DNA of 64,000 bases, taken from G963667915 sp965197385. GTDB taxonomy: Bacteria > Acidobacteriota > Vicinamibacteria > Vicinamibacterales > UBA823. The translations under genes were made by a program, and so were the position numbers. The notes under the pieces were generated by a model. That model made no database searches, was not told the origin of the DNA, and saw only the letters and a program-made list of their open reading frames with translations. The stretch's first letter is position 1; each line of letters starts with the position of its first letter. The stretch is taken from positions 1,054,001 through 1,118,000 of the forward strand of contig CBDANA010000009.1 of assembly GCA_965197385.1 (NCBI GenBank), written 5' to 3'. This document shows, piece by piece, positions 16,682 through 24,665 of this stretch.

Positions 16682-16725
16682 CCGGTGGCGGACTCCGGCC
16701 CCCGCCTGCCGGCGTCTCGGCGGGC

Positions 16726-17004
16726 TCAGACGTGTCCCGAGGGCACCTCTGTAAGAATCGCGTGGTCGAGGGCTGGGTCCGCCACCAGCTGCTTGAGCCG
16801 CGGGTTCTCGCGCTCGAGCTCCTTGAGCCGCGTGGCCTGATCGAGCCGCAAGCCCCCGTACTCCTTCCGCCCCCGAGAGTACGTCTGCTCGCTGATCCCG
16901 AGTTTCTTACAGACCTGGGGCGTGCGCAGACCGCGGCTCAGCTCCACCTCGGCCTGCCGCAGCTTGCTGACAATCTGTTCCGTGCTCTACCGCTTTGTGG
17001 GCAT
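16726..17004 (-). pseudogene. IS3 orfA, premature stop at codon 6
   Basis: From the ATG at 17004 (GGAAGGAGG upstream) the frame reads MPTKR, then TAG, then STEQIVSKLRQAEVELSRG. It continues into the helix-turn-helix and leucine-zipper part (TPQVCKKLGISEQTYSRGRK, then RLKELERENPRLKQLV). In relatives the stop position is usually Tyr. The first protein of the IS is therefore inactivated unless a GTG or CTG further in is used. Confidence 0.8.
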
Positions 17005-17070
17005 CCTGCCGCCTCCTTCCGCCCAAAATCCTAACGCTGGATCTGGACCGGTTTAAGGGGGGCAGGCCAC

Positions 17071-17257
17071 CCCGACGCTCTACCGGCTCGAGAAGCGGGG
17101 TTGGATTTAAGGCCGGTGGGTCGAGAAGATCGGTCAGCGGCGGCGGCGCTATTACCGGCTGACCCGCGCCGGGCGCAAGGTGCTGGCCGAGCAGCGGAGC
17201 GGGTGGGAACAGTTCATCGTGGCGGTGTCTCGGATTGCGCGGATTCGCCATGCCTGA
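17071..17257 (+). pseudogene. PadR-family regulator, C-terminal fragment with in-frame stop
   Basis: The frame reads PTLYRLEKRGWI, then TAA, then GRWVEKIGQRRRRYYRLTRA and GRKVLAEQRSGWEQFIVAVS to the stop at 17255. This is the wing and dimerisation helix of a PadR repressor. It overlaps the start of the ADOP permease gene by eight bases (ATGCCTGA), the normal arrangement of PadR-ADOP pairs. With the N-terminus lost, an IS3 insertion and this stop, the regulator is dead. Confidence 0.85.
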
Positions 17258-18065
17258 CTAGAAGCAGTGCGTCCGTGAACACCTCCCGCCGCTCTGGCTC
17301 CGGGCCGAGCGGGAGGCGGAGATTGTCGAGGAGCTGGCCCAACACCTGGAACAGAGCTACGCCGAGGCTCTCGCGGACGGGGCCACCGAGCCGGAAGCGA
17401 TGGCCAGGGCTGTCGCCGGGCTGGACGACTGGGAGGCGGTGGGCTGGGCGCTGCGCCCGGCGGAGCGCCCGCTGGCAGGGCAGGTGGCCGACGGGTGGCG
17501 TCGTGTGCAGGGCGCGGAGATTCCACGGCGGGAGCGACGAGCGTGGTGGCTCACCGACTGGTGGCAGGACGTGCGTTTCGGTGCCAGGCTGCTCGTGAAA
17601 GACCGCTGGTTCACGCTCGCCGCGGCGACGGCGCTGGCCCTTGGCATCGGCGCCAACGCCGCCGTCTTCAGTTTCGTAAACGTGCTCCTCCGCAGTCTGC
17701 CGTTCCACGAACCCGACCGCATCATGGCGCTCTGGACCGAGGACGCCAGCGGCCGGCAGCTTCGCGTCTCGGAACTGGACTTTAAGGACTGGCGCGTGGA
17801 CTCGCGCGCGTTCTCGGATCTGGCGGCCTTCCGGAATGGCTCGATCACCGTCAGTGACGAGGGCCGGGTACGGGAGCGCATCCAGAGCGCCTACGTCACC
17901 GGGAACTTCTTTAGGTTGATCGGCCAGCCCTAGGTCATCGGTCGGGCCTTCACGGACGCCGACGACCAGCCGGCGCCGAGTCGGTCATCATACTGGGCCA
18001 CAGCGTCTGGCAGAGCCGCTACAACAGCGATCCGGCCGTGCTGGGCCGCGCCATCAAGGCCAACA
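17250..18065 (+). pseudogene. ADOP-type MacB permease, truncated and with stops
   Basis: From the ATG at 17250 the frame is MPD, TAG, KQCVREHLPPLWLRAERE. It continues through the cytoplasmic helical region to WWQDVRFGARLLVKDRWFTL, the first membrane helix (AAATALALGIGANAAVFSFV) and part of the periplasmic MacB core. A second TAG at 17931 and a frameshift near 17984 follow, then ILGHSVWQSRYNSDPAVLGR. Homology ends near 18065, about a third of the way through a permease of around 800 residues. ADOPs are exporter-like permeases without their own ATPase. This copy is not functional. Confidence 0.85.
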
Positions 18066-18362
18066 GCCAGCTGCAGCGCCAGGGAACCCGCTATACTTCG
18101 GTGTTCCCCCGATGCCACGATCTACGACGTTGGCGGGGCGACGCCCTCGCCCTAACCCTTTCCCCTCCGGGGAGAGGGGGCGCGAAGTGCGGGTGAGGGG
18201 CCGATGACCTTCATCGTCATGGAGCATGTCGAGGGAAAGCCCCTGAGCCCGCATGAACCTGCCCGAATAAGTCATGGCCCCGCTACGTCAAGTGAACAGT
18301 GCGCAAACTCCTGAAGGAGTACGCGCGAACTGAGTCCGCCTCTCAGTCTGGGAACCACGCAT
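18066..18362. other. Remnant spacer with a palindromic repeat and a kinase-like scrap
   Basis: Between the broken permease and the ureohydrolase lies a junction near 18066. A CCCTAACCCTTTCCCCTCC-type palindrome follows at about 18151-18204, a motif scattered through many GC-rich genomes. Then comes a short frame, MTFIVMEHVEGKPLS, at 18204-18248 that resembles subdomain V of Hanks-type Ser/Thr kinases. Nothing intact is seen. Confidence 0.45.
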
Positions 18363-19322
18363 ATGAAAGAAGAGCTGGACTACACGTCCATGGCGGCACC
18401 GCGCTACTCGGGGATTCCGACCTTTATGCGGACGCCGTTGATTCGCGACCCGTCGAAGGTGGATATCGCACTCATCGGTGTGCCATTCGATGCCGGCGCA
18501 GAAAACCGTCCTGGTCAGCGTCACGGCCCGCGTGAGATCCGCAACATGTCGAGCTTGACTCGCGCAGTCCACCACGTCACGCGGGTCAATCCCTACGAGC
18601 TGTGTCGTATCGCCGACATGGGTGACGTTCCGTTTCCTCGAGCCTTCGATCTCGAGCGGAGTCATGCCGATATCACGCGATTCTACGACACTGTGCACGA
18701 GGCGCGCGTCGCACCACTGAGCGCGGGGGGCGACCATTCGATCAGCCTGCCGATTTTCCGCGCGATTGCTCGAGAGCGGCCGGTTGGCATGGTCCACATC
18801 GATGCCCACACCGACACCTGTGATGAGGAGCTGGGATCTCGATTCACCCACGGTACTCCGTTCCGCCGGGCAGTCGAGGAAGGGCTCCTCGACCCGAAAC
18901 GGACGGTGCAGATTGGCATCCGGGGTGCCCAGAACTCAGACGAAGGATGGGCCTTTTCTCTCGACTCTGGGATGCGCGTCATCTTCATCGAAGAATTCAG
19001 CCAGCTGGGGGTGGAGGCCGTGATTGCCGAGCTCCGGCGTGTAACCGGTGACGGTCCGACCTACGTGTCCTTCGATGTCGACAGCCTCGATCCGGCATTC
19101 GCACCCGGTACGGGGACACCGGAGGTTGGCGGGTTGAGCAGTATGGAGGCCCAGAGGTTGTTGCGGGGCCTCCGCGGACTCGACCTGATCGGCGGCGACG
19201 TGGTTGAGGTCTCGCCGCCGTTTGACCATTCGGGAAGCACAGCGCTCGTCGGGGCCACGATGATGTATGAGATCCTGTGCGTGTTAGCCGAAGCCGTTGC
19301 CCGACGGAAGCAGTCAGGTTGA
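18363..19322 (+). CDS. speB: Agmatinase-like ureohydrolase
   Basis: The 319-residue protein is an arginase/agmatinase-superfamily enzyme. The manganese-binding motifs are all present: GGDHS near residue 121, DAHTD near 147 and SFDVDSLDP near 235. The N-terminal GIPTFMRTPLIRD and PGQRHGPREIR blocks are of the agmatinase/guanidinobutyrase type, not arginase. It would hydrolyse agmatine, or a related guanidino compound, to putrescine (or the amine) and urea in the cytoplasm. No other polyamine or urease gene is close by, so the exact substrate is open. The start at 18363 agrees with family length. Confidence 0.87.
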   Translation: MKEELDYTSMAAPRYSGIPTFMRTPLIRDPSKVDIALIGVPFDAGAENRPGQRHGPREIRNMSSLTRAVHHVTRVNPYELCRIADMGDVPFPRAFDLERSHADITRFYDTVHEARVAPLSAGGDHSISLPIFRAIARERPVGMVHIDAHTDTCDEELGSRFTHGTPFRRAVEEGLLDPKRTVQIGIRGAQNSDEGWAFSLDSGMRVIFIEEFSQLGVEAVIAELRRVTGDGPTYVSFDVDSLDPAFAPGTGTPEVGGLSSMEAQRLLRGLRGLDLIGGDVVEVSPPFDHSGSTALVGATMMYEILCVLAEAVARRKQSG

Positions 19323-19326
19323 CCCC

Positions 19327-19359
19327 GGTGGCGGCGGTGGCGGCGGTGGCGGCGGTGGG
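19327..19359. repeat. GGTGGCGGC microsatellite
   Basis: About three and a half copies of the 9-bp unit GGTGGCGGC follow a few bases after the ureohydrolase stop codon. Confidence 0.85.
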
Positions 19360-19424
19360 CGACGAGAACGGGCCAAGTCCCCTTTCCTTTTTTGATGACC
19401 GCCGGGGGCTCATACACATCCGGC

Positions 19425-20168
19425 CTAGCTGCTCGCCTGAAGGGCGTGCTCCAGCAGCCGACGGAGCGCGTCGAAGTGCCCCCCCTTCCAGTAGATCCGC
19501 CCGCACCTGGGACATCGAGAAAACTCATCGAAATATAGGCGAGTCCGAGGCGGCAGCTCTGTGACGACATCCGCTTTCGCGACGGGACGCACCAGATCGT
19601 TGCACCGAAGGCACCGGCGGAACGGCCGGACCGCCCTCGACAGGTCGAATCGGTGGAGCACCTCGGCCAACTGCGCGCGCGGCGAGGTGGCCCGGAGCCA
19701 ATAGCCTCGCTGGACCGCCCGGCGCTTCAGCAGCCCCCGGTCGCGCGTCAACAGCACACGCCCCCCTGCCGCAAGCCCGGCCAGCTCCGCATCGTCGAGG
19801 TCGTTCCGATAGACCGTGTCGAACCCGGCCAGGCGGAGATACGCGGCCAGCCGTCCCAGATGCACGTCCAGGACGAACCGCAGCTCCCGGAGCGGTTCCG
19901 GCCGAACGTTGGTGACCGCCGTGATGTCGACCGACTCGAAGACCGGGTAGACGCTGATCCGGTCGCCGTCGCGCGCGGAATGGGCGAAGTCCACCGACTC
20001 GCCGTTGACCAGCAGGAGATCCACCTCCGTGTGCGGCACGCCGGTAGCCTCGAGCAAATCCTTGATCGACGGGCGCCCGGTAAACGATCGCTCCACCGAC
20101 CGGTGGCGATCTTTCGGCGGCAGAAAGTCGTTGAGCTCCGCGTAGCACCGGAATGTCGCGTGCGGCAT
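19425..20168 (-). CDS. Mut7-C RNase domain protein with N-terminal ubiquitin-like domain
   Basis: This protein of about 247 residues begins with a Ub-Mut7C beta-grasp domain (ATFRCYAELNDFLPPKDR, then VNGESVDFAHSARDGDRISV). The Mut7-C PIN-like nuclease domain follows: FVLDVHLGRLAAYLRLAGFD with the first acidic residue, NDLDDAELA and LLTRDRGLLKRRA. It ends in two CxxC pairs (RCLRCNDLV and RCPRCGRIYWKGGH) likely to bind zinc. The family is annotated as RNase from the C-terminal domain of eukaryotic Mut-7, but bacterial targets are unknown. The start at 20168 has AGAGGAC upstream and lies 13 bases after the sixA stop, so the two are probably one operon. Confidence 0.85.
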   Translation of the reverse strand: MPHATFRCYAELNDFLPPKDRHRSVERSFTGRPSIKDLLEATGVPHTEVDLLLVNGESVDFAHSARDGDRISVYPVFESVDITAVTNVRPEPLRELRFVLDVHLGRLAAYLRLAGFDTVYRNDLDDAELAGLAAGGRVLLTRDRGLLKRRAVQRGYWLRATSPRAQLAEVLHRFDLSRAVRPFRRCLRCNDLVRPVAKADVVTELPPRTRLYFDEFSRCPRCGRIYWKGGHFDALRRLLEHALQASS

Positions 20169-20181
20169 GTCCTCTCGTGGC

Positions 20182-20628
20182 CTAGTCCTCCAACCGCCAG
20201 CACTCGACCCAGCGGTCGTCTGTCGCTTCGAGGACGACGACCCCATGCATGGGAAAGGCCGTGGTCCCCTCAGCGCTCCCGTCGACGAGGAGACGCAGCA
20301 GCCGCTCGATGTGCGGCATGTGACCAACGAGCATGATGTCCCGCGTTTCGCCTACCAGCAGGTCGGCCATCCAGTCCGAAGGATCGGTTGGTTGGAGACC
20401 TCTGGCTGCCGAGAACTCCGCAAGGGGATTGCACGCGCGCCAGAAGGCCTCGGCCGTTTGGCGGGCCCGCAGCTTGCCGCTGTGCCAGACGACGACTGGC
20501 CTAGCGCCGCGCTGCGCTGCCTGCCCGGCTAAGTGCTCGACGTTGCGACGCCCGTCTGCAGACAATGGGCGCTGAGGATCGGCGATCGCCTGAACGGCGG
20601 CGCCATGGTGAACGAGGTAGATCTGCAT
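20182..20628 (-). CDS. sixA: SixA-like histidine phosphatase, RHG motif altered to HHG
   Basis: The 148-residue protein starts MQIYLVHHGAA and keeps the conserved layout of SixA phosphohistidine phosphatases: PLSADGRRNVEHLA, a WHSGKLRARQTAEAF block and VGHMPHIERLLRLLV with the second active-site His. The catalytic RHG signature reads HHG here, so the phosphate-binding Arg is replaced by His. SixA removes phosphate from His residues of phosphorelay or PTS proteins in the cytoplasm. I chose the ATG at 20628 because it aligns with the family N-terminus; a longer frame upstream is unconvincing. It is followed at once by the Mut7-C gene. Confidence 0.82.
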   Translation of the reverse strand: MQIYLVHHGAAVQAIADPQRPLSADGRRNVEHLAGQAAQRGARPVVVWHSGKLRARQTAEAFWRACNPLAEFSAARGLQPTDPSDWMADLLVGETRDIMLVGHMPHIERLLRLLVDGSAEGTTAFPMHGVVVLEATDDRWVECWRLED

Positions 20629-20796
20629 CGCGTGTCCTATTTGTCGTTCTTTCTCACGTGTCACGAGGTGCTCAACCGAGATCCAGCCCCACGGGGAGAT
20701 GCCGAGAAGCACCGGCGCAAGACACGCCGCTCCGCTCATGAGCCAGTGCGGCGCTGACCGACCTTCTAAGGTTAGACTAGCAGCCCAGCGAGCGTG

Positions 20797-22007
20797 ATGA
20801 TGAACCGATGGTGGGTTGTCCTCGGCGGCGTCTCGATGAATCTGGCGCTGGGCTCCCTGTATGCCTGGAGCGTCTTCGTGCTCCCGCTGGAAGAAGAGTT
20901 CGGCTGGACCCGGGCCGAGACCTCATGGGTCTTCACGATCGCGATCGTGAGCTTCGCCTCGTCATTTGTCCTCGCCGGGCGGCTCCAGGACCGACGGGGG
21001 CCGCGGATTCCTGCAGCGATAGGGGCGGTCCTGGTTGGACTGGGCTTCATGCTCGCGAGTTTTACGACGTCGCTGCTGTCGCTCTACGTGTCGTTTGGCC
21101 TGATCGTCGGACTGGTAAACGGGTTCGGCTATGCCACGCCCATCCCAGTCGGCTCGAAATGGTTTCCCGACAGGCGCGGTCTCGTCGTCGGTGTGATGGT
21201 GGCCGGGTACGGCGGGGGCTCGGCGATCTTCGGGCCGGTGGCCAATTCACTGATCGAGCACGTGGGTGGCGCGGAACCTTCCGCATCCTCGCGGTCGTGC
21301 TGTTTCTGATGTGCCTGCTGGGGACCTGGCTGCTCACCAACCCTGCGCCGGGCTACGGGCCCCCAGGGTGGACGCAGCGTGTCGCGCCGGCGGAGCGGTC
21401 GCTGCGGGATATTCCTACGGCGGAGATGGTGCGAATGCCTACGTTCTATGCGCTCTGGGTAGCCTATTGCCTTGGCGCCACCGCCGGCCTGATGACGATC
21501 AGCCAGTTGGTGCCGTTCGCCCGCGATGCCGGCTTGGGTGCGACGGCGGCCACACTGGGCATCTCGGTCGGCGCGCTCGGCAGCACCGGCGGGCGGATCG
21601 TCTCCGGCTGGCTGTCCGACGCGCTGGGCCGACTGCTGACCCTGCGCATCATGCTGCTCGTGTCGGCCGCGGCTATGCCCGCCCTCTTCCTGTGGTGCGA
21701 GCAAGCCGTCCTATTCTACCTGCTCGTGGCGGTTGTCTACTGGTGCTTCGGCACGCTGCTGTCGATGTTTGCGTTAACGTCGGCGGACTTCTTCGGCACA
21801 CGGCATCTCGGCATGAACTACGGCCTGCTGTTTCTCGCCTATGGTGTGGTGGGCATCCTCGGCCCGATCATCGGCGCTCGGGTGTTCGACGCGTTTCAGG
21901 ATTATCGGTACGCGTTTTTCGCTGCCGACAGGCTCACCCTGATCGCATTCGTCTCCGTAGCGCTGGCCCGTCCACCCCGTCGTGCCCAGCCGACGTCGTC
22001 CAGTTGA
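20797..22007 (+). pseudogene. MFS transporter, OFA (oxalate/formate antiporter-like) family, frameshifted
   Basis: The first part (MMNRWWVVLGGVSMNLALGS) holds about six membrane helices of a major-facilitator protein, up to GPVANSLIEHVGG. A single-base deletion near 21270 shifts the frame. The second part resumes at RGTFRILAVVLFLMCLLGTW and supplies the central loop and the last six helices (for example MTISQLVPFARDAGLGATAA). Together they give about 403 residues, the size of OFA-family transporters of carboxylates. If the indel is an assembly error the gene is functional. GTG at 20794 and ATGs at 20797 and 20800 are possible starts. Confidence 0.8.
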
Positions 22008-22029
22008 CGTCCGGGCGCGGTGCGAGACG

Positions 22030-23484
22030 ATGACCAAGACACGCCTGTCGAATCCATGGCGCCGGTGGACCGTCACCCTAGGCCTCATGGCGCTGTGCGC
22101 CACGGTGGGATGCTCGGGCTCGACCCCGCCCAACATCGTACTCATCTACATCGACGATCTCGGCTGGCGTGATCTGGGAATCATGGGCAGCCAGTACTAC
22201 GAGACGCGCAACATCGACGCGCTGGCCAGCCAGGGCATGCGCTTCATGCAAGCGTACTCCAACGCTCCGAATTGCGCCCCGGCGCGCGCGAGCCTGTTGT
22301 CGGGGCAGTACCCGCCGCGCCACGGTGTCTACACGGTGGGTTCCGCGGAGCGGGGCGACGCCCGGCTGAGACAGCTCATGCCGGTTCGAAATCGGACGGA
22401 GTTCGATCTCGGCATTGTGACCATCGCCGAAGCGCTGGCGTCGGCCGGTTACGTGTCGGGTCACGTGGGAAAGTGGCATCTGGGAGGGTCTGGATTTCTC
22501 CCGTCCGATCAGGGCTTCGAGTGGGCGGTCGCGGGAGACGCGTCCGGATTGCCGCCGAGTTATTTCCATCCGTATGCGACGGGCGAGCGGTCGCTACCGG
22601 ATCTGGACGCGGGGGTGCCGGGTGAATATCTCACCGACCGATTGACCGACGAAGCGATCCGCTTTCTCGACGCGCATCGCGACCGGCCATTCTTCCTGTA
22701 CCTGTCTCACTATGGCGTCCACACGCCGATTCAGGCGAAGCCGGAGCTGATCCAGCGGTACCGTGCCAAGGGTGGTCATGCCGGACACGATAATCCGACC
22801 TACGCGGCAATGGTGCACAGCGTCGATGAAGGCGTCGGACGCATCCAGCATCGACTCGACGCGCTGGGGCTGGCCGAGAATACCGTCGTCATCTTCTTTT
22901 CCGACAACGGCGGTTTCGGGCCCGTCACGTCGATGTCGCCGCTTCGAGGCTCCAAGGGCATTCTCTACGAGGGCGGGATCCGCGCGCCGCTCATCGTGAA
23001 GTGGCCGGGCGTCACCGACGGCGGGTCCAGCTCGGACGTGCCGGTCATCGGGATCGATCTCTATCCCACGATGCTCGCCATGGCCGGAGTGGCGCCGACG
23101 GATGATCATCCACTCGATGGCGTCAGTCTGGCGCCGCTCCTGCGCGGGGAGGCGCAGCTTTCCGAGCGGCCATTGTTCTGGCATTTCCCGGCCTATCTCG
23201 AGGCGGACACCAGCGTGGCCGGCCCGTGGCGGACGACGCCGGCCGCCGCGGTGCGAGTGGATGACGACAAGCTGGTCACCTTCTTCGAGGATGGTCGCAA
23301 CGAGCTGTACGACCTGGCCGAGGATATTGGCGAGACCCGCGATCTCGCGGACGAGATGCCGGCCAGGGCGGGGCAGCTGCGATCGGTCCTCGAACAGTGG
23401 TGGCGGGACACCGACGCCTGGCTTCCAACCGAGGCCAACCCGCTATACGATCCGGACTACGCGGCGTCACCCGGATCACCTTGA
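22030..23484 (+). CDS. Exported lipoprotein sulfatase (arylsulfatase family)
   Basis: The 484-residue protein starts with a lipoprotein-type signal (LGLMALCATVGCSG, lipid on the Cys). A sulfatase fold follows with PNIVLIYIDDLGWRDLG (calcium ligands DD). The CAPAR core near residue 82 fits the C-x-P-x-R signal for Cys-to-formylglycine conversion, so it is an anaerobic- or FGE-activated Cys-type sulfatase. VGKWHLGG and FFSDNGG are further family blocks. It would cleave sulfate esters from a sugar or aryl compound in the periplasm. The SMP-30 gene follows 37 bases later and is probably co-transcribed. Confidence 0.92.
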   Translation: MTKTRLSNPWRRWTVTLGLMALCATVGCSGSTPPNIVLIYIDDLGWRDLGIMGSQYYETRNIDALASQGMRFMQAYSNAPNCAPARASLLSGQYPPRHGVYTVGSAERGDARLRQLMPVRNRTEFDLGIVTIAEALASAGYVSGHVGKWHLGGSGFLPSDQGFEWAVAGDASGLPPSYFHPYATGERSLPDLDAGVPGEYLTDRLTDEAIRFLDAHRDRPFFLYLSHYGVHTPIQAKPELIQRYRAKGGHAGHDNPTYAAMVHSVDEGVGRIQHRLDALGLAENTVVIFFSDNGGFGPVTSMSPLRGSKGILYEGGIRAPLIVKWPGVTDGGSSSDVPVIGIDLYPTMLAMAGVAPTDDHPLDGVSLAPLLRGEAQLSERPLFWHFPAYLEADTSVAGPWRTTPAAAVRVDDDKLVTFFEDGRNELYDLAEDIGETRDLADEMPARAGQLRSVLEQWWRDTDAWLPTEANPLYDPDYAASPGSP

Positions 23485-23521
23485 CCAGTGCGTCAGGGTC
23501 GTCGATCGAGGAGAACGACAT

Positions 23522-24553
23522 TTGGCCGTGAGGTTCCACACGTCCCGCCCCGCCCGAGACAACATCGGGCGGATCGTCCTGGCAACAGCCGTCCTGCTCC
23601 TGCCGGCCTGCGCGCCCGACCCGCCGGCGTCAAGCGAGGCTTCCCCGCCGGCACTCGCGGCAGGCTCGAGGTCCGTCGAGGTCGCGACGACGGTCGCGTT
23701 CACCGAAGGGCCGACCACCGACGAGGCGGGGAACGTCTACTTCACCGACATCCCGAACAACCGCATCATGCGCCTCTCGACCGAGGGCGACCTCACCACA
23801 TTCCGGCAACCGAGTCACCGGGCCAACGGTCTGATCTTCGATGGCGAGTGGCGGCTGCTCGCGTGCGAGGGGGGCGATGGGGACACCGTGCTCCCACGGG
23901 TCACCAGCACGAACATGGACACCGGCGAGATCGAGGTCATCGCCGACGGCTACGAGGGGCAGCAGCTGCACCAGCCGAACGATCTGACGTTCGACGGTCG
24001 CGGGCGCATCTACTTCACCGACCGGCCCGGCCCCAACCCGACCCCGGAGCAGACCGGCGTGCACGGCGTCTATCGGATCGATCCAGACGGCACCATCGAG
24101 CGCATCTTGACCGAGCCGGAGATTGAGCGGCCGAACGGCATCGTGATCTCACCCGATGATCGCACGCTGTATCTGATCGAGACAAACCAACGCGCGGGCG
24201 GTGCGCGCCTGATCCGCGCCTACGACCTGGCCGAGGACGGCACGGTCAGTGCCATGCGAGTCTTTCACGACTTCTCCCCGGGCCGCAGCGGCGATGGGAT
24301 GACGATCGACAGCGAGGGCAACCTCTGGGTGGCCGCCGGCCTCAACCGGATCCGTGGCACCAGCGAGACGCTCAACACGCCGGCCGGCGTCCACGTGTTC
24401 TCGCCGGACGGTGAGTTCACCGAGTTCATTCCGATCCCGGAGGACACGGTGACCAACTGCGCGTTCGGCGGGCCGGATTTGAAGACGCTGTATGTGACGG
24501 CCGGCAAGACGCTGTTCCGAATCAGAACCGACGTGACCGGCACCCGTCGCTAG
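23522..24553 (+). CDS. Exported SMP-30/gluconolactonase-like beta-propeller lipoprotein
   Basis: A lipoprotein signal (ATAVLLLPACAPDPP) precedes a six-bladed SMP-30/gluconolactonase propeller. Its hallmarks are FTEGPTTDEAGNVYFTDIPN, HQPNDLTFDGRGRIYFTDRP, RPNGIVISPDDRTLYLIETN and GRSGDGMTIDSEGNLWVAAG. The metal ligands of the family, a Glu in blade 1 and Asn and Asp in the PND and GDGM segments, are present. It probably opens sugar lactones outside the cytoplasm. A TTG at 23522 has GAGGAG seven bases before it; a GTG at 23528 is the alternative. It follows the sulfatase, suggesting joint use of a sulfated sugar. Confidence 0.87.
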   Translation: MAVRFHTSRPARDNIGRIVLATAVLLLPACAPDPPASSEASPPALAAGSRSVEVATTVAFTEGPTTDEAGNVYFTDIPNNRIMRLSTEGDLTTFRQPSHRANGLIFDGEWRLLACEGGDGDTVLPRVTSTNMDTGEIEVIADGYEGQQLHQPNDLTFDGRGRIYFTDRPGPNPTPEQTGVHGVYRIDPDGTIERILTEPEIERPNGIVISPDDRTLYLIETNQRAGGARLIRAYDLAEDGTVSAMRVFHDFSPGRSGDGMTIDSEGNLWVAAGLNRIRGTSETLNTPAGVHVFSPDGEFTEFIPIPEDTVTNCAFGGPDLKTLYVTAGKTLFRIRTDVTGTRR

Positions 24554-24603
24554 GCCGGCTGCTACGCATCGCACCCCGCGCGCTCACAAACAGCCTGCCA
24601 ACG

Positions 24604-24632
24604 TTGTCTCTGGGACCCCAACCACTTACAAT
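24604..24632 (+). promoter_or_regulatory. Promoter of the DUF5916 gene (TTGTCT-17-TACAAT)
   Basis: TTGTCT at 24604-24609 and TACAAT at 24627-24632 are 17 bp apart and followed by GGGCCCTG. The ATG is at 24666, giving a leader of about 27 bases. The same layout recurs at 27015, 27416, 44699 and 54465. Confidence 0.75.
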
Positions 24633-24665
24633 GGGCCCTGATTCCGACGCACAATTCGACAACCT

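Larger units (their letters stand above)
14246..17070 (-). mobile_element. IS3-family element inserted in padR and itself split by IS110
   Basis: The ends TGACCCGCCCCCC (14246) and the inverted TGGCCTGCCCCCC (near 17070) are imperfect repeats. A CCC duplication flanks the element (14243-14245 and 17071-17073), and removing the element restores the PadR reading frame. Both orfA and orfB lie on the minus strand. Without the nested IS110 element the IS3 is about 1.26 kb. It is defective: orfA has a stop codon, and orfB is split and also frameshifted. Confidence 0.82.

Noticed and set aside
18151..18204. CCCTAACCCTTTCCCCTCC-type palindrome as a new regulatory element
   Set aside because: Very similar palindromes are scattered in many GC-rich bacteria, and here it lies in gene debris.
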